Below, piece by piece: positions 55,353 through 63,916 of a DNA stretch of 64,000 bases; the first letter of the stretch is position 1; each line of letters opens with the position of its first letter. The position numbers and the translations under genes are program-made. Source of the DNA: Salinispora cortesiana (GTDB lineage: Bacteria > Actinomycetota > Actinomycetes > Mycobacteriales > Micromonosporaceae); contig NZ_AXVR01000002.1 in the NCBI RefSeq assembly GCF_000484695.1, forward strand, positions 62,001 to 126,000, in the 5' to 3' direction. Under the pieces are notes generated by a model. It had not been told where the DNA came from. It saw only the letters and a program-made list of their open reading frames with translations, and did not search any database.

Positions 55353-56520
55353 TCAGGCTAAAGGTTGGGGTACGCCTCAGGCTGGAGGTCAGGGCGGGCC
55401 TCGGAGCGGAGGGCGACTTGCGCATCGGGGTGGAGGGACACGAAACGAGGCTCCCGGGCGCGGGCGCGGACTTTCAACAGGCCCGCAAACCTGTGGATAG
55501 AGCTGTGGACAAACATCGTGACATCGCGACGTGACACCGCAGCACGTCCAGTCCAGCGAGCGGCGCTCGGTAGTGCGGTGACTTGACTACGCCATGGGTG
55601 GAGCGCGGCGTTTGACGCCGTGGGCCATGAGGTCTCCCGAAGCTGTCGAGGTGCCCCGACAGTGGGACCAGCGCCGCAATGAAACAGAAAGATGCACGGT
55701 GCAGCGGCCACCAGAGATCCACCTACGCCAACAGAGGACGGGCCGGTGGCCCGGCTATCAAACAGACAGCCCGGCGATCCACCGAATCCGCCGACCCCAT
55801 TCCTTCCAGCGCCCCATCTACGGGCAGCTCGACAGCAAGCACAGACAAGTCTGCCCACGGACCGGCACAACCCGATCCGGCACGACCCGATCCGGGACAG
55901 AAAATCCAGACACTGCCCGTTAAATCGATGACGACCACGGTTACGTTTAGTGTCGTCGACCGAACCGACCCCCAGCCCAGCCGGGCGCCCAAAGTGCCGG
56001 GGACAGGAAAGACGCAGCCGTCGCTCCAGACGAGAGGCTGAACATCGATCGATTTGGCGTCGAATATGGATTTCCACCCCCTTAGATGCATCACGCTTCC
56101 CATCAGGCAAAACCACAGAGTCAGCTTGCAGCAAGCCCCGGGCGTCACTCGATCGAACAGGCAGCGTAGCGGCCAGGACCGCACGGCGGTCCATTCATGT
56201 TCTCTGACCATGAGTACGTAGAGATGCTGTCGGAGGTAGCGGAAACGGGGCCGCGAATCCATTAAGCGAGCCCAACCGCCCTAATCGGGTCCGATCCAAT
56301 GCGCTTGAACCGCCCGGAAGGGCGACTTAACCAACCTGGGCCGTTGGATGACTCGCTAGCTCGCTTAGGAAAGTTGGACGGTGCCGGGCGATCTGCTACC
56401 CACGGAAAGTCATCGCCGCCCAAGGCGGCGCTGGTTTCGGGGATGACAGAGTTACGTCGAGCGAACAGCTAAAGGCCCGATCCGACAACGACGGCGTTGA
56501 GGTAGGGAGTAGGCGAGGCC
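55353..56520. other. Gene-poor decayed tract
   Basis: About 1.2 kb without a credible gene. Long open frames on both strands here are low-complexity and lack family-like sequence and ribosome-binding sites. Contents seen: degenerate repeats of a CCTCAGGCT-containing unit near 55350-55420, two DnaA-box-like nonamers at 55492-55512, and a short direct repeat (CCGGCAC-ACCCGATC) near 55862-55892. Base composition is visibly lower in GC than in its neighbours. Confidence 0.55.
55492..55512. promoter_or_regulatory. Pair of DnaA-box-like nonamers
   Basis: On the minus strand TTGTCCACA (55504-55512) equals the preferred actinobacterial DnaA box, and CTATCCACA (55492-55500) differs at two positions. 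They have the same orientation and a 12-bp start-to-start distance. There is no dnaA/dnaN context, so this is not oriC. A chance match is possible. Confidence 0.35.
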
Positions 56521-56561
56521 CTGGTCGGGACAGCCGTTTGCCGAGTTGCTGTCCCGACCAG
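56521..56561 (-). terminator. Hairpin terminator after the PNPOx-like gene
   Basis: CTGGTCGGGACAGC (56521-56534) and its exact complement (56548-56561) are separated by 13 bases. The structure lies 42 bp beyond the stop of the minus-strand gene. Confidence 0.7.
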
Positions 56562-56602
56562 CGCCTCCCACCCAGTCAAAACGGCTAGGCCTCGCCCGAG
56601 TC

Positions 56603-57196
56603 CTAGTTACCTGATGGCATGGACGGCAGCGGCAACGGTAGACCAGGAAGTCCGTCGATGCTCGTGGCGACGAACTCCTTCTTCTCAAAGTACTGTCCCA
56701 GCGACGCATCATCCTCCCGGGAGAAGCGCTTGGCGTGCAGATCCCGATCAACTTCGTAGGTCATCAGCGGCACGGCATAGCCGCACGTATCGCGGATAAG
56801 ATCGGCGTGCACGATGATGATCGCGCGTAGCCCGTGCAGCGAGGTGTCGATATGGGGAAAGTTGGACATGACATCAGGCCAACGTTGGTCGTCCCGGAAG
56901 ACAGGCTCACCGCGCCCATGGATGCGTACAATGTTGGGTGGCCCCTGGAACGCACACCACATCAGGGTGATACGACCGTTCTCGCGCAGATGCGCGATCG
57001 TCTCCGCGTTGCTTCCTGCGAAGTCCAGGTAGGCCACCGTCAAGTCGTCGAGGACCGCAAACGATCCAGCGAGTCCCTTCGGCGACAGGTTGACAGTTCC
57101 TGACTCGGAAAGCGGTGCCGTCGCGGTGAAGAATATCGGCTGCGCCTCAATAAACTCCCTGAGCCGGCCAGAAATTCTCTCATGCGTCTTCCCCAT
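56603..57196 (-). CDS. Pyridoxamine 5'-phosphate oxidase-family FMN-binding protein
   Basis: A 197-residue split-barrel flavin protein. FFTATAPLSESGTVNLSPKG and LDDLTVAYLDFAGSNAETIAHLRENGRITLMWCAF are typical of the PNPOx-like group; RIHGRGEPVF continues the barrel. It lacks the PdxH C-terminal signature, so vitamin B6 oxidation is unlikely; binding FMN, F420 or heme is more probable. The ATG at 57196 was chosen because GGAAGGA is eight bases away; another ATG lies at 57205. It is isolated within the decayed tract. Confidence 0.85.
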   Translation of the reverse strand: MGKTHERISGRLREFIEAQPIFFTATAPLSESGTVNLSPKGLAGSFAVLDDLTVAYLDFAGSNAETIAHLRENGRITLMWCAFQGPPNIVRIHGRGEPVFRDDQRWPDVMSNFPHIDTSLHGLRAIIIVHADLIRDTCGYAVPLMTYEVDRDLHAKRFSREDDASLGQYFEKKEFVATSIDGLPGLPLPLPSMPSGN

Positions 57197-57291
57197 GATT
57201 GACATCCTTCCAGTCCATGACGAACAATCGGCATCGACACACGCCGTCACCAGTATGGGCGACTGCTACCGCCCCTACTGGCTCGGTTGAC

Positions 57292-57429
57292 TCAAGGCCA
57301 CCGCACATCGTCAGCCCCAAGAATTCGATGCTCCTGCCCAGCGGCGTCCACGACGCTCACCTCCAGGCTACCGGGGAGTGAATCGCTGGCCCACCCAAGA
57401 GCGGTCGCGCGCACGATCACGTCCGCCAC
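57292..57429 (-). CDS. 45-residue hypothetical protein, perhaps a gene remnant
   Basis: A GTG-initiated frame (VADVIVRATALGWASDSLPG, then a strand-like SLEVSVVDAAGQEHRILG and a WP end) has protein-like amphipathic composition, but no ribosome-binding site is visible. The upstream frame is low complexity. It may be the C-terminal piece of a lost gene. Confidence 0.3.
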   Translation of the reverse strand: MADVIVRATALGWASDSLPGSLEVSVVDAAGQEHRILGADDVRWP

Positions 57430-57589
57430 ACACGCAGCGTAAGCCTGGGCGCATATCGCCGGAGCACGTATCTGGGGCAAGGCAGGTGATAGCAGCTGTC
57501 GGTGGTGATCTGGTGGAGTCCGCGACCACGGTGTGGAGTCGGCGGGCCGACATGCTGTCGTCGGCTGTGCCAAAATTTCTGGTGTGACA

Positions 57590-58102
57590 ATGATCGAGAT
57601 CATTATGGGTGACATCACGCGGGAACGGGTCGACGCCATCGTCACCGCCGCGAACGAGTCGCTACTCGGCGGCGGTGGTGTCGATGGCGCCATCCACCGC
57701 GCGGCCGGACCCCGGCTGGCGCGGGCCGGGGGTGCGGTCGGTCCCTGTGAGCCGGGTGACGCGATGGCGACTCCGGCGTTTGACCTCGACCCGCCGGTTC
57801 GGCACGTCATCCACACCGTCGGGCCGGTCTGGGAAGGCGGTGCCTTCGATGAAGCCGACGTCCTGGCCTCCTGCTACCGCAGGAGTCTGCAGGTCGCTGA
57901 CGGACTCGGTGCCCGGACAGTCGCCTTCCCGGCGATCGCGACCGGCGTGTATGGCTTCCCTCCCGAGCAGGCCGCCCGAATCGCGGTAGCAACGATCAGA
58001 TCAACCCCAACAACCGTCCAACGGGTACGACTCGTCGCGTTCGACGACGACACTCGGACCTACCTGCAAGCCGCGATGACAGCCGGGCTGGAGCGGGACT
58101 GA
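57590..58102 (+). CDS. Macro-domain protein (O-acetyl-ADP-ribose deacetylase-like)
   Basis: A 170-residue macro domain that binds ADP-ribose. MGDITRERVDAIVTAANESLLGGGGVDGAIHRAAGP is the conserved N-terminal half with the catalytic Asn and Asp. FPAIATGVYGFPPEQAARIA forms the phosphate loop. It resembles YmdB/MacroD deacetylases and mono-ADP-ribosyl hydrolases. The ATG at 57590 (or GTG 57584) has no Shine-Dalgarno, so leaderless translation is likely. No ADP-ribosyltransferase gene is adjacent. Confidence 0.9.
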   Translation: MIEIIMGDITRERVDAIVTAANESLLGGGGVDGAIHRAAGPRLARAGGAVGPCEPGDAMATPAFDLDPPVRHVIHTVGPVWEGGAFDEADVLASCYRRSLQVADGLGARTVAFPAIATGVYGFPPEQAARIAVATIRSTPTTVQRVRLVAFDDDTRTYLQAAMTAGLERD

Positions 58103-58114
58103 GTGAGACTCACG

Positions 58115-58160
58115 AAATAGGCCCCTGACCGGCGTTTGCGCTGGTCAGGGGCCTATTTTT
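58115..58160. terminator. Strong bidirectional terminator
   Basis: A perfect 16-bp stem (AAATAGGCCCCTGACC, 58115-58130, with 58143-58158) has a 12-base loop and a T-tract on the + strand and an A/T end on the other. It follows the macro-domain gene on one strand and tRNA-Tyr on the other. Confidence 0.9.
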
Positions 58161-58165
58161 GCACC

Positions 58166-58249
58166 TGGTGGCGGGTGAAGGATTCGAACCTTCGAAGCTT
58201 TCGCGACGGATTTACAGTCCGCTCCCATTGGCCGCTCGGGCAACCCGCC
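58166..58249 (-). tRNA. tRNA-Tyr (GTA anticodon)
   Basis: The cloverleaf folds fully on the minus strand: a 7-bp acceptor stem (GGCGGGT / ACCCGCC), class II long variable arm as expected for bacterial tRNA-Tyr, anticodon loop ACTGTAAAT and the T loop GGTTCGAATCC. The encoded CCA end is at 58166-58168. A terminator follows directly. Confidence 0.95.
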
Positions 58250-58396
58250 AGGGCATCCGCCGCGTCGCGACGCGGCGGCGAGAGCAAGGATAGCGGCTCG
58301 CCCCGGCGTAGTCGCAACCGGGTACCGTCAGGGGGCGTACGGCTGGCCCGTAGTGCATGTAACAGGACAGACCGCCAGGACAACAGGAGTATGAGC

Positions 58397-58891
58397 ATGG
58401 CAGCCAACCCGTCGTTCGACATCGTGAGCAAGGTCGACCGTCAGGAGGTCGACAACGCCCTCCGCCAGACGGAGCGGGAGCTCTCGACGCGGTTCGACTT
58501 CCGGGGCACCGGCGCCGAAATCTCCTGGTCCGGCGAGGAGGCGATCAGCCTTCGGGCGGAGACCGAGGAGCGCGTCCGAGCCGCGCTCGATGTCTTCAAG
58601 GAGAAGCTGGTCAAGCGGAACATCTCGCTGAAGTCGCTGGACGCCGGGGACCCGCGCGCGTCAGGTAAGGAATTCAAGGTCGACTGCAAGGTGATCCAGG
58701 GCATCGAGACGGACAAGGCCAAGGCCATCAGTAAGAAGATCCGCGACGAGGGCCCGAAGGGTGTCCAGGCGCAGATCCAGGGTGACCAGCTCCGCGTGAC
58801 CGGCAAGAAGAAGGATGACCTGCAGGCCATCATCGCCATGCTGAAGGGCGAGGACTTCGGCGTGGCACTCCAGTTCACCAACTACCGGTAA
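58397..58891 (+). CDS. yajQ: YajQ-family nucleotide-binding protein
   Basis: A 164-residue protein with two ferredoxin-like domains. It starts [20 protein letters not shown] and has [41 protein letters not shown] and ends [17 protein letters not shown] sequence and [11 protein letters not shown]. This family was reported to bind cyclic di-GMP in some bacteria and to act in transcription or RNA-related roles. The second ATG (58397) is used because AGGAG is then seven bases away. It faces away from tRNA-Tyr. Confidence 0.93.
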   Translation: MAANPSFDIVSKVDRQEVDNALRQTERELSTRFDFRGTGAEISWSGEEAISLRAETEERVRAALDVFKEKLVKRNISLKSLDAGDPRASGKEFKVDCKVIQGIETDKAKAISKKIRDEGPKGVQAQIQGDQLRVTGKKKDDLQAIIAMLKGEDFGVALQFTNYR

Positions 58892-58897
58892 GGAGGC

Positions 58898-58924
58898 GCG
58901 CCGGCCTGGTGACCAGGCCGGCGC
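58898..58924 (+). terminator. Hairpin after yajQ
   Basis: A perfect 12-bp GC stem (GCGCCGGCCTGG / CCAGGCCGGCGC) with a 3-base loop, 7 bp after the stop. Confidence 0.7.
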
Positions 58925-59013
58925 TCGTTGATCACGCGATCTCCCTGGGACCTGTTGGCCTCACCCAAGCCCTTGGCCTCGTCAGTCTCCGGTGCTTTGC
59001 CAGGTCCAGGCGC

Positions 59014-59280
59014 CTACTCGGGCAGGTCGGGAAACGTGACACGGGTGGGTCGGGGCTCGGGTCCCGTGTACTCCCCCTTACCCAGCTGGCCGCTTAACGC
59101 GCAGGAGGTCGAACCAGTTGGGGCGAGGTAAAATATCGTCCAAACCGTATGGTTCGATTTGTCGAAGAAGGTCGAGATGACCAGGGTGCTGTCTTCGGGG
59201 AACAGCCTCGGCGCCATGACGTACCCGCCGCGGGAGGCTGGTTCCCGATTGGGGTTCATCTTGTTCAGAGCCTCGCTCAC
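59014..59280 (-). pseudogene. Decayed secreted-protein-like frame
   Basis: From GTG 59280 the minus strand gives 88 residues that read like a real beta-rich extracytoplasmic domain (SEALNKMNPNREPASRGGYV, EDSTLVISTFFDKSNHTVWT, then two short motifs). The same frame stays open and protein-like back to about 59470 (TSSKPERYCATPADRDRVSE) but without an ATG/GTG, signal peptide or lipobox. I take it as a lipoprotein-like gene that lost its front, next to the end of the SDR gene. Confidence 0.4.
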
Positions 59281-59475
59281 CCGGTCTCGGTCGGCGGGAG
59301 TGGCACAGTAACGCTCAGGCTTGCTGGAAGTGACCTCCGTGGGTACGCCAGCCTGGCGTACCGGGGTTACAGCCTCCCCGGCGTTCTCGGCGACTTGTCG
59401 AGAGGTGGACCAGGTGCTCGGGTCACCCTCGGACGGGCCTGGCGACGGCCTGACCGTCCGTTGGGCCCGCTACCG

Positions 59476-60195
59476 TCAGCGCTCCGGACCGACGACCTGC
59501 TCGAAGCGAAACTCGCGGATGAAGCAGTCCCGCGGCTGACTGACCGCGAAGAGCACGCAGTCCACGACAGATTGGGCGGTCAGGTCGCCGGCTGCCGCCC
59601 GTGGACCGTGTTGCACGAAGTCCGGCGGGAAGAGGGAGATGACTCGAATTCCTGCGGCCCGTAGCCGATGGGACATGATCTCGGCGAAGCCGGCCTGGGC
59701 GTGCTTGGCGGCGTAGAAGGCGGGATGGGCCGCCGAACGGTGGTGGCCGACCTCGCCGCAGGCAGAGATCATGTTGATGATGTCCGGCCGCGTTGACGCT
59801 CGCAGCAGCGCCAGCAGGTGTTTGGTCAGCAGGACCGTGCCGGTCGCGGCGCCGCCGATCGTGGCGATGATGTGATCATCCTCGACGTCGCCGAGGTCCG
59901 CACCGTGCAGGTAGCCAGCACCGTTGTTTACCAGGACGTCGAGGTGGTCGGTACGGTCGGCCAGCGCCGCCGCGAACGCGCGTACCGAGTCGGGGCTGGT
60001 CAGGTCACAGCCGAAGGCTTCGCCGCTCCCCCGCCCACGCTGCCGGATCAATTCCGTGGTGCGTCTGGCTGCCGCCTCGTCGCGGGCGGAGACAAACACC
60101 TGCGCACCGTGCTCAGCGAGGGTGGTCGCCAGGAGGCGCCCGAAGTCGCGCCCGGCGCCGGTAACAGCAACCCGTAGTCCGTCCAGATTCACCAC
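59476..60195 (-). CDS. Short-chain dehydrogenase/reductase
   Basis: A 239-residue classical SDR. The NAD(P) loop is VTGAGRDFGRLLA, DVLVNNGAGYL follows, and the catalytic Ser is in IINMISACGEVG. The catalytic YxxxK is in AFYAAKHAQAGF. The GTG at 60195 is the first of two adjacent GTG codons. The substrate is unknown. Its 3' end meets the decayed frame on the same strand. Confidence 0.88.
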   Translation of the reverse strand: MVNLDGLRVAVTGAGRDFGRLLATTLAEHGAQVFVSARDEAAARRTTELIRQRGRGSGEAFGCDLTSPDSVRAFAAALADRTDHLDVLVNNGAGYLHGADLGDVEDDHIIATIGGAATGTVLLTKHLLALLRASTRPDIINMISACGEVGHHRSAAHPAFYAAKHAQAGFAEIMSHRLRAAGIRVISLFPPDFVQHGPRAAAGDLTAQSVVDCVLFAVSQPRDCFIREFRFEQVVGPER

Positions 60196-60389
60196 AAGAT
60201 CAGAGCACTTGAAGCTGACTTGATGTCAAGAGTGGGGTCACCGGCAGCGCCCTTCGAATGCGCCCGTGCCTGGTCGGGAGCATGAAAGCCGACAACGGGG
60301 GAAGAAGCGATCCCAGCGATGGTCGCGAAGGGTGACGAGCCGGAAAGGCGACGGACCGGGAAGAGTGACCGGCCAGGAAAGGCAGCCGG

Positions 60390-61250
60390 ATGCGGGGGGC
60401 GGGAGCGCAGGACGCGAAGTTCGGCCACCCGGACCTGTCGCACCGGGCGGTGGCGCGCCTCCTCGTCGTACTCTCCGCCTCCTCCGGCTGCCTCGACGTC
60501 TTCTGCGTGACCCAGCTCGGCGGGTTCTTCGCCAGCGTGATCACCGGCAATCTGGTTCAGCTCGGCCACAATCTGGTCGCCGTCGATCCTCGCCTGCTCA
60601 GCGGCGGGTCCGTTGCGGTCGGCGGCTACGCGGTCGGCGTAGCCGCCGGTACCCTACCGCTGCGGCACGCCGGGCCGGGCTGGCGTTCCCGTACCCACGT
60701 GGTCACCGCGGCCCAGGTGCTGATCCTGGTCGGGGTGGCGGGTGGCTGGTGGGCCAGCGGAGGGCGGCCCGGATACCCCGCCTCCCTGGTTCTGCTCTTC
60801 GCCGCCGCGACGGCCAGTGGGATACAGAGCGTGGTGACGATCAGCTCCGGGATACCCCACGCCACCACGACCTACCTCACCGGATCGCTCACCTCCATCG
60901 TGCGGGGGGTGGTCTTCGACCCGCACCGGTTCGCGGCAGGTGCGGCCGGCGCGACTCGGTTGGTGGGGCTCCTCGGCGGCGCGGTGCTCGGCGCGGTGGT
61001 GTTGCGGGTCGCGCCGCTCTGGGCGCCGGCGCTCGCCGCGGCGCTGGTGGCCTCGGTCCTGGGCACTGCGATCATCATCACCCGGTCGCGCCGCCGGCTG
61101 CCGTCGCGCTCATCGGGCGATGACAAGCAGTCACCGGGCGAAGATGAGCAGCAGGATCACCGTAAGAATCGCGCTGATCAGCACCGAGCCGAGGCAGCCA
61201 AGGCGATTGGAGAAGAAGACGAACACAAAAGGCGTGGTACCCACCGATGA
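60390..61250 (+). CDS. DUF1275 (YoaK) membrane protein with unusual tail
   Basis: A 286-residue protein with six helices of the DUF1275 family (SGCLDVFCVTQLGGFFASVITGNLVQLG; GIQSVVTISSGIPHATTTYLTGSLTS). The function is unknown; it has been proposed to be a small-molecule carrier. The family usually ends near residue 240. Here about 45 hydrophilic residues (starting SSGDDKQSPGEDEQQDHRKN) are added, and this tail lies antisense to a small membrane-protein gene (61131-61244), so the tail may be an accident of stop-codon loss. Confidence 0.8.
   Translation: MRGAGAQDAKFGHPDLSHRAVARLLVVLSASSGCLDVFCVTQLGGFFASVITGNLVQLGHNLVAVDPRLLSGGSVAVGGYAVGVAAGTLPLRHAGPGWRSRTHVVTAAQVLILVGVAGGWWASGGRPGYPASLVLLFAAATASGIQSVVTISSGIPHATTTYLTGSLTSIVRGVVFDPHRFAAGAAGATRLVGLLGGAVLGAVVLRVAPLWAPALAAALVASVLGTAIIITRSRRRLPSRSSGDDKQSPGEDEQQDHRKNRADQHRAEAAKAIGEEDEHKRRGTHR
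61131..61244 (-). CDS. 37-residue single-helix membrane protein
   Basis: From GTG 61244 the frame reads VGTTPFVFVFFSNRLGCLGS followed by a long hydrophobic helix (VLISAILTVILLLIFAR). FFSNRLGCLGS followed by a hydrophobic helix is a layout I recognise from small conserved actinobacterial proteins. It has no clear Shine-Dalgarno. It is antisense to the end of the DUF1275 gene and precedes htpX's 3' end by 60 bp on the same strand. Confidence 0.65.
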   Translation of the reverse strand: MGTTPFVFVFFSNRLGCLGSVLISAILTVILLLIFAR

Positions 61251-61304
61251 CTGGTTCAGGCATCGACCCCGGGAGGGAGGAGTCGGTGCCTGAACCCAGC
61301 CGGT

Positions 61305-62174
61305 TCAGCGGTACTGGATCGGCCCGGCGCTGCCGGCCATCTGCTCCAGTCGGGCGACCCGCTCCTCCATCCGGGGGTGGGTGGAGAAGAGCGCCGCCAT
61401 GCCGCCGCCCTTGAACGGGTTGTCGATCATCAGGTGGGCGGCGCTGGTGAGCTGTCCCTGCGGCGGCAGCGGACGCGCCTGGGTGCCCTTGTGGATCTTC
61501 CGAAGGGCACTGGCCAGGGCCAACGGGTCTCGGGTGAGCTGGGCGCCGGAAGCGTCCGCCTGGAACTCGCGGCTACGGCCGATCGCAAGCTGGATCAGCG
61601 TGGCCGCGATCGGCCCCAGGATCATGGTCAACAGCAGCACCACCGGGTTGCGCCCCTCCTCGTCGTCACCCCCGAGCCGGATGAAGAACGCCAGGTTGGC
61701 CAACGCGGTGATGATGCCAGCCAGGCCGGCGGCCACGCTGGAGATAAGAATGTCCCGGTTGTAGACGTGCGACAGCTCGTGCCCGATGACCCCACGCAGC
61801 TCGCGATAGTCGAGGATCTCGACGATCCCCTGGGTGACACAGACGGCCGCGTTCTGCGGGTTCCGACCGGTCGCGAACGCGTTGGGCTGTCTGGTCGGGC
61901 TCACGTAGAGCCGAGGCATCGGTTGCCGGGCCTCGGCGGCCAGTTCCCGCACCATCTGGTAAAGCTCGGGGAACTGTGCCTCACTGACCGGTTGCGCCCG
62001 CATCGCACGCAGCGCGAGCTTGTCGGAGTAGAAGTAGCTGACGCCGTTCATCCCCAGCGAGATGACGACGGCGATGACCAGTCCGCCACTGCCGCCGAAC
62101 CAGTAGCCCACCGCCAGGATCAGGGCGGTGAGCAGGCCGAGCAGCACGGCGGTCTTCAGACGGTTATGGTGCAC
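61305..62174 (-). CDS. htpX: HtpX-type M48 zinc protease
   Basis: A 289-residue membrane-bound metalloprotease for quality control of membrane proteins. The zinc site HExxH is in [13 protein letters not shown], with the third ligand Glu in [12 protein letters not shown]. Four helices are expected: two N-terminal ([17 protein letters not shown]) and two in the middle. [20 protein letters not shown] is typical. A GTG at 62174 is chosen because GAAGGAG is then five bases upstream. Confidence 0.92.
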   Translation of the reverse strand: MHHNRLKTAVLLGLLTALILAVGYWFGGSGGLVIAVVISLGMNGVSYFYSDKLALRAMRAQPVSEAQFPELYQMVRELAAEARQPMPRLYVSPTRQPNAFATGRNPQNAAVCVTQGIVEILDYRELRGVIGHELSHVYNRDILISSVAAGLAGIITALANLAFFIRLGGDDEEGRNPVVLLLTMILGPIAATLIQLAIGRSREFQADASGAQLTRDPLALASALRKIHKGTQARPLPPQGQLTSAAHLMIDNPFKGGGMAALFSTHPRMEERVARLEQMAGSAGPIQYR

Positions 62175-62295
62175 GGTCACTCCTTCGGTGCGCGGACCGC
62201 GTCGATCCGCTGACCGGTTCAACACCACCGGTACCCGTCAACCATCCGTCATATGGCTGTGAAATGCCTGGTAACGAGGGGTGCAGGCCGCTGGG

Positions 62296-63897
62296 TCAGC
62301 GGGCGGCGAGGTCGAGCACGAGCTGCGGGGCGAAGCCGACCACCAGCGCCACGACCGTCGCCGCCGCCAGGACCACCGCGACTGACTTCGCCCGGACCAG
62401 CACCGCTGTCGGATCGGTCGGCACCACCTTCGGGTCGGTCGGCACCACCTTCGGACCCGTCACCGCCGCTGCCGGGTCGGTCGCAGGCACCGCCGGTCCG
62501 GTCGCAGGCACCGCCGCCACCGCCGGGTCGGCCGGCGCCGCTGCCGGTCGGTCGGTGGACCAGAGCGCGGCGGCAACCCGTAGGTAGTAGGCCAGGCCGA
62601 GCACCGCGTTGACCGCCACCACCAGGGCGAGCCAGGCAGCACCGCCGTCAAGCAGCGACCGGACCACGGTGACCTTCGCGAAGAGCCCGGCGAGGCCGGG
62701 CGGCAGACCGGCGAGGCCGACCAGTGCCAGCGCCAGCCCCACCGCCGCCCACGGCCGGCGCCGGGCCGCGCCCCGCAACTCATCGAGGGTGCCGCCGTCT
62801 GCGCCCGCCGGTCGCAGCGCGACCACGGCCGCGAACGCCGCCAGCTCCAGGACCACGAAGAAGACCGTGTACGCCACCGCTGCCGCGTAGGCGGCGGCGC
62901 GGGCGTCGCCGGTGCGGCCCGCGGCGAGGGCCAGCGCGCCGAGCGGCGCGAGGATGTAGCCCGCCTGGGCCACCGAGGACCAGGCGAGCAGCCGTACGGT
63001 GCGGCGCTGGCGCAGCGCCACCAGGTTACCGACGGTCATGGTCAACACCGCGAGCAGCGCGAGCACCGGGCCGGTGATCCGGGCCGGCAGGGCGTGCTGC
63101 ACCACCGCGAGCAGGGCCACCACCCCGCCGAGCTTCGAGACCGTGGAGAGGTACGCGGCCACCGGCAGTGGCGCGCCGTCATAGGTGGTGGGCGCCCAGG
63201 CGTGGAAGGGCACCGCCGCCACCTTGACCGTCAGCCCCACCACGACCAGCGCCACGGCGACCGTGGTCAGCGGGATGTCGAGCAGCTCCGGCTGCTCGGC
63301 GAAGAGCACCCCGAGCCGGCCGAGGTGCAGCGCACCGGTGGACGCGTAGAGCAGGGCCGCCCCGAGCAGGGTCAGCGTCGTGGCGACCACGCTGACCACG
63401 AAGAAGGTCACCGCCGCCTCGATGCTGGCCAGGCTGCCCCGGCGCAGGCCCACCAGGACGTACAGCGGAAGGGTTAGGGTCTCCAGCGCCACGATCAGGG
63501 TGATCAGGTCACCGGCCGCACCGAGCGCCACCCCACCGGTCATCGATGCGGCAAGCAGGAAGCAGTATTCGCCCACCGGCGTCGCCCCGGCCCACAGCAG
63601 CGGCCCGGAGAGCCCCAGCACGCCCAGGGTGAGCAACGCGACGAGCACGGCGACCAAGGCCGCCCGGCCACCGAAGACGTACGAGCAGTCGGCGCCGACG
63701 CAGAACGTACGACGTTCGCCGCCTCCGCCAACGAAGATCGCGCCGGCGGCCGTGGCGAGCGCACCGAGCGCGGCGGCGGAGACGGTGACCCGCGCCCGCG
63801 CCACCAGCAGGTCGGCGAGGAGCACCAGCACCGCCGTCCCGGCGGCCAGGTACGCCGGCAGCAGCGCCACGTTGTCGACGGTCTGCACCATGCTCAT
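62296..63897 (-). CDS. nuoN: NADH-quinone oxidoreductase subunit N
   Basis: A 533-residue antiporter-like subunit of respiratory complex I, with about 14 helices. Conserved segments include KVAAVPFHAWAPTTYDGAP (the channel Lys helix and the HxW segment), SKLGGVVALLAVVQH and YILAPLGALALA. Between the penultimate and last helix there is a tandem heptapeptide insert (about residues 460-497, next entry). GGAGG seven bases before ATG 63897 sets the start. It follows nuoM by 19 bp and ends the nuo operon. Confidence 0.93.
   Translation of the reverse strand: MSMVQTVDNVALLPAYLAAGTAVLVLLADLLVARARVTVSAAALGALATAAGAIFVGGGGERRTFCVGADCSYVFGGRAALVAVLVALLTLGVLGLSGPLLWAGATPVGEYCFLLAASMTGGVALGAAGDLITLIVALETLTLPLYVLVGLRRGSLASIEAAVTFFVVSVVATTLTLLGAALLYASTGALHLGRLGVLFAEQPELLDIPLTTVAVALVVVGLTVKVAAVPFHAWAPTTYDGAPLPVAAYLSTVSKLGGVVALLAVVQHALPARITGPVLALLAVLTMTVGNLVALRQRRTVRLLAWSSVAQAGYILAPLGALALAAGRTGDARAAAYAAAVAYTVFFVVLELAAFAAVVALRPAGADGGTLDELRGAARRRPWAAVGLALALVGLAGLPPGLAGLFAKVTVVRSLLDGGAAWLALVVAVNAVLGLAYYLRVAAALWSTDRPAAAPADPAVAAVPATGPAVPATDPAAAVTGPKVVPTDPKVVPTDPTAVLVRAKSVAVVLAAATVVALVVGFAPQLVLDLAAR
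62411..62515 (-). repeat. Five 21-bp tandem units inside nuoN
   Basis: The 21-base period is clear. 62411-62431 and 62432-62452 differ by one base, and a second pair shares GGTCGCAGGCACCGCC at 62479 and 62500. In the protein they spell heptads of the type VPATGPA, VPATDPA, VTGPKV, VPTDPKV, VPTDPTA, an extended Pro/Asp-rich linker just before the last membrane helix. Confidence 0.85.
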
Positions 63898-63916
63898 GCC
63901 CGTACCTCCACCCAGC

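Noticed and set aside
55492..55512. DnaA boxes as an origin of replication
   Set aside because: Only two boxes and no dnaA, dnaN or rpmH nearby.
55358..56262. Two long overlapping open frames on the minus strand of the gene-poor tract
   Set aside because: Sequences are low-complexity, Arg/Gly/Ser-rich, without motifs, ribosome-binding sites or family-like patterns; long chance frames are expected in GC-rich DNA.
58166..58249. Attachment site duplicate of the tRNA-Tyr 3' end
   Set aside because: I scanned the flanking decayed tract by eye for GGTTCGAATCC and its complement and saw no second copy.
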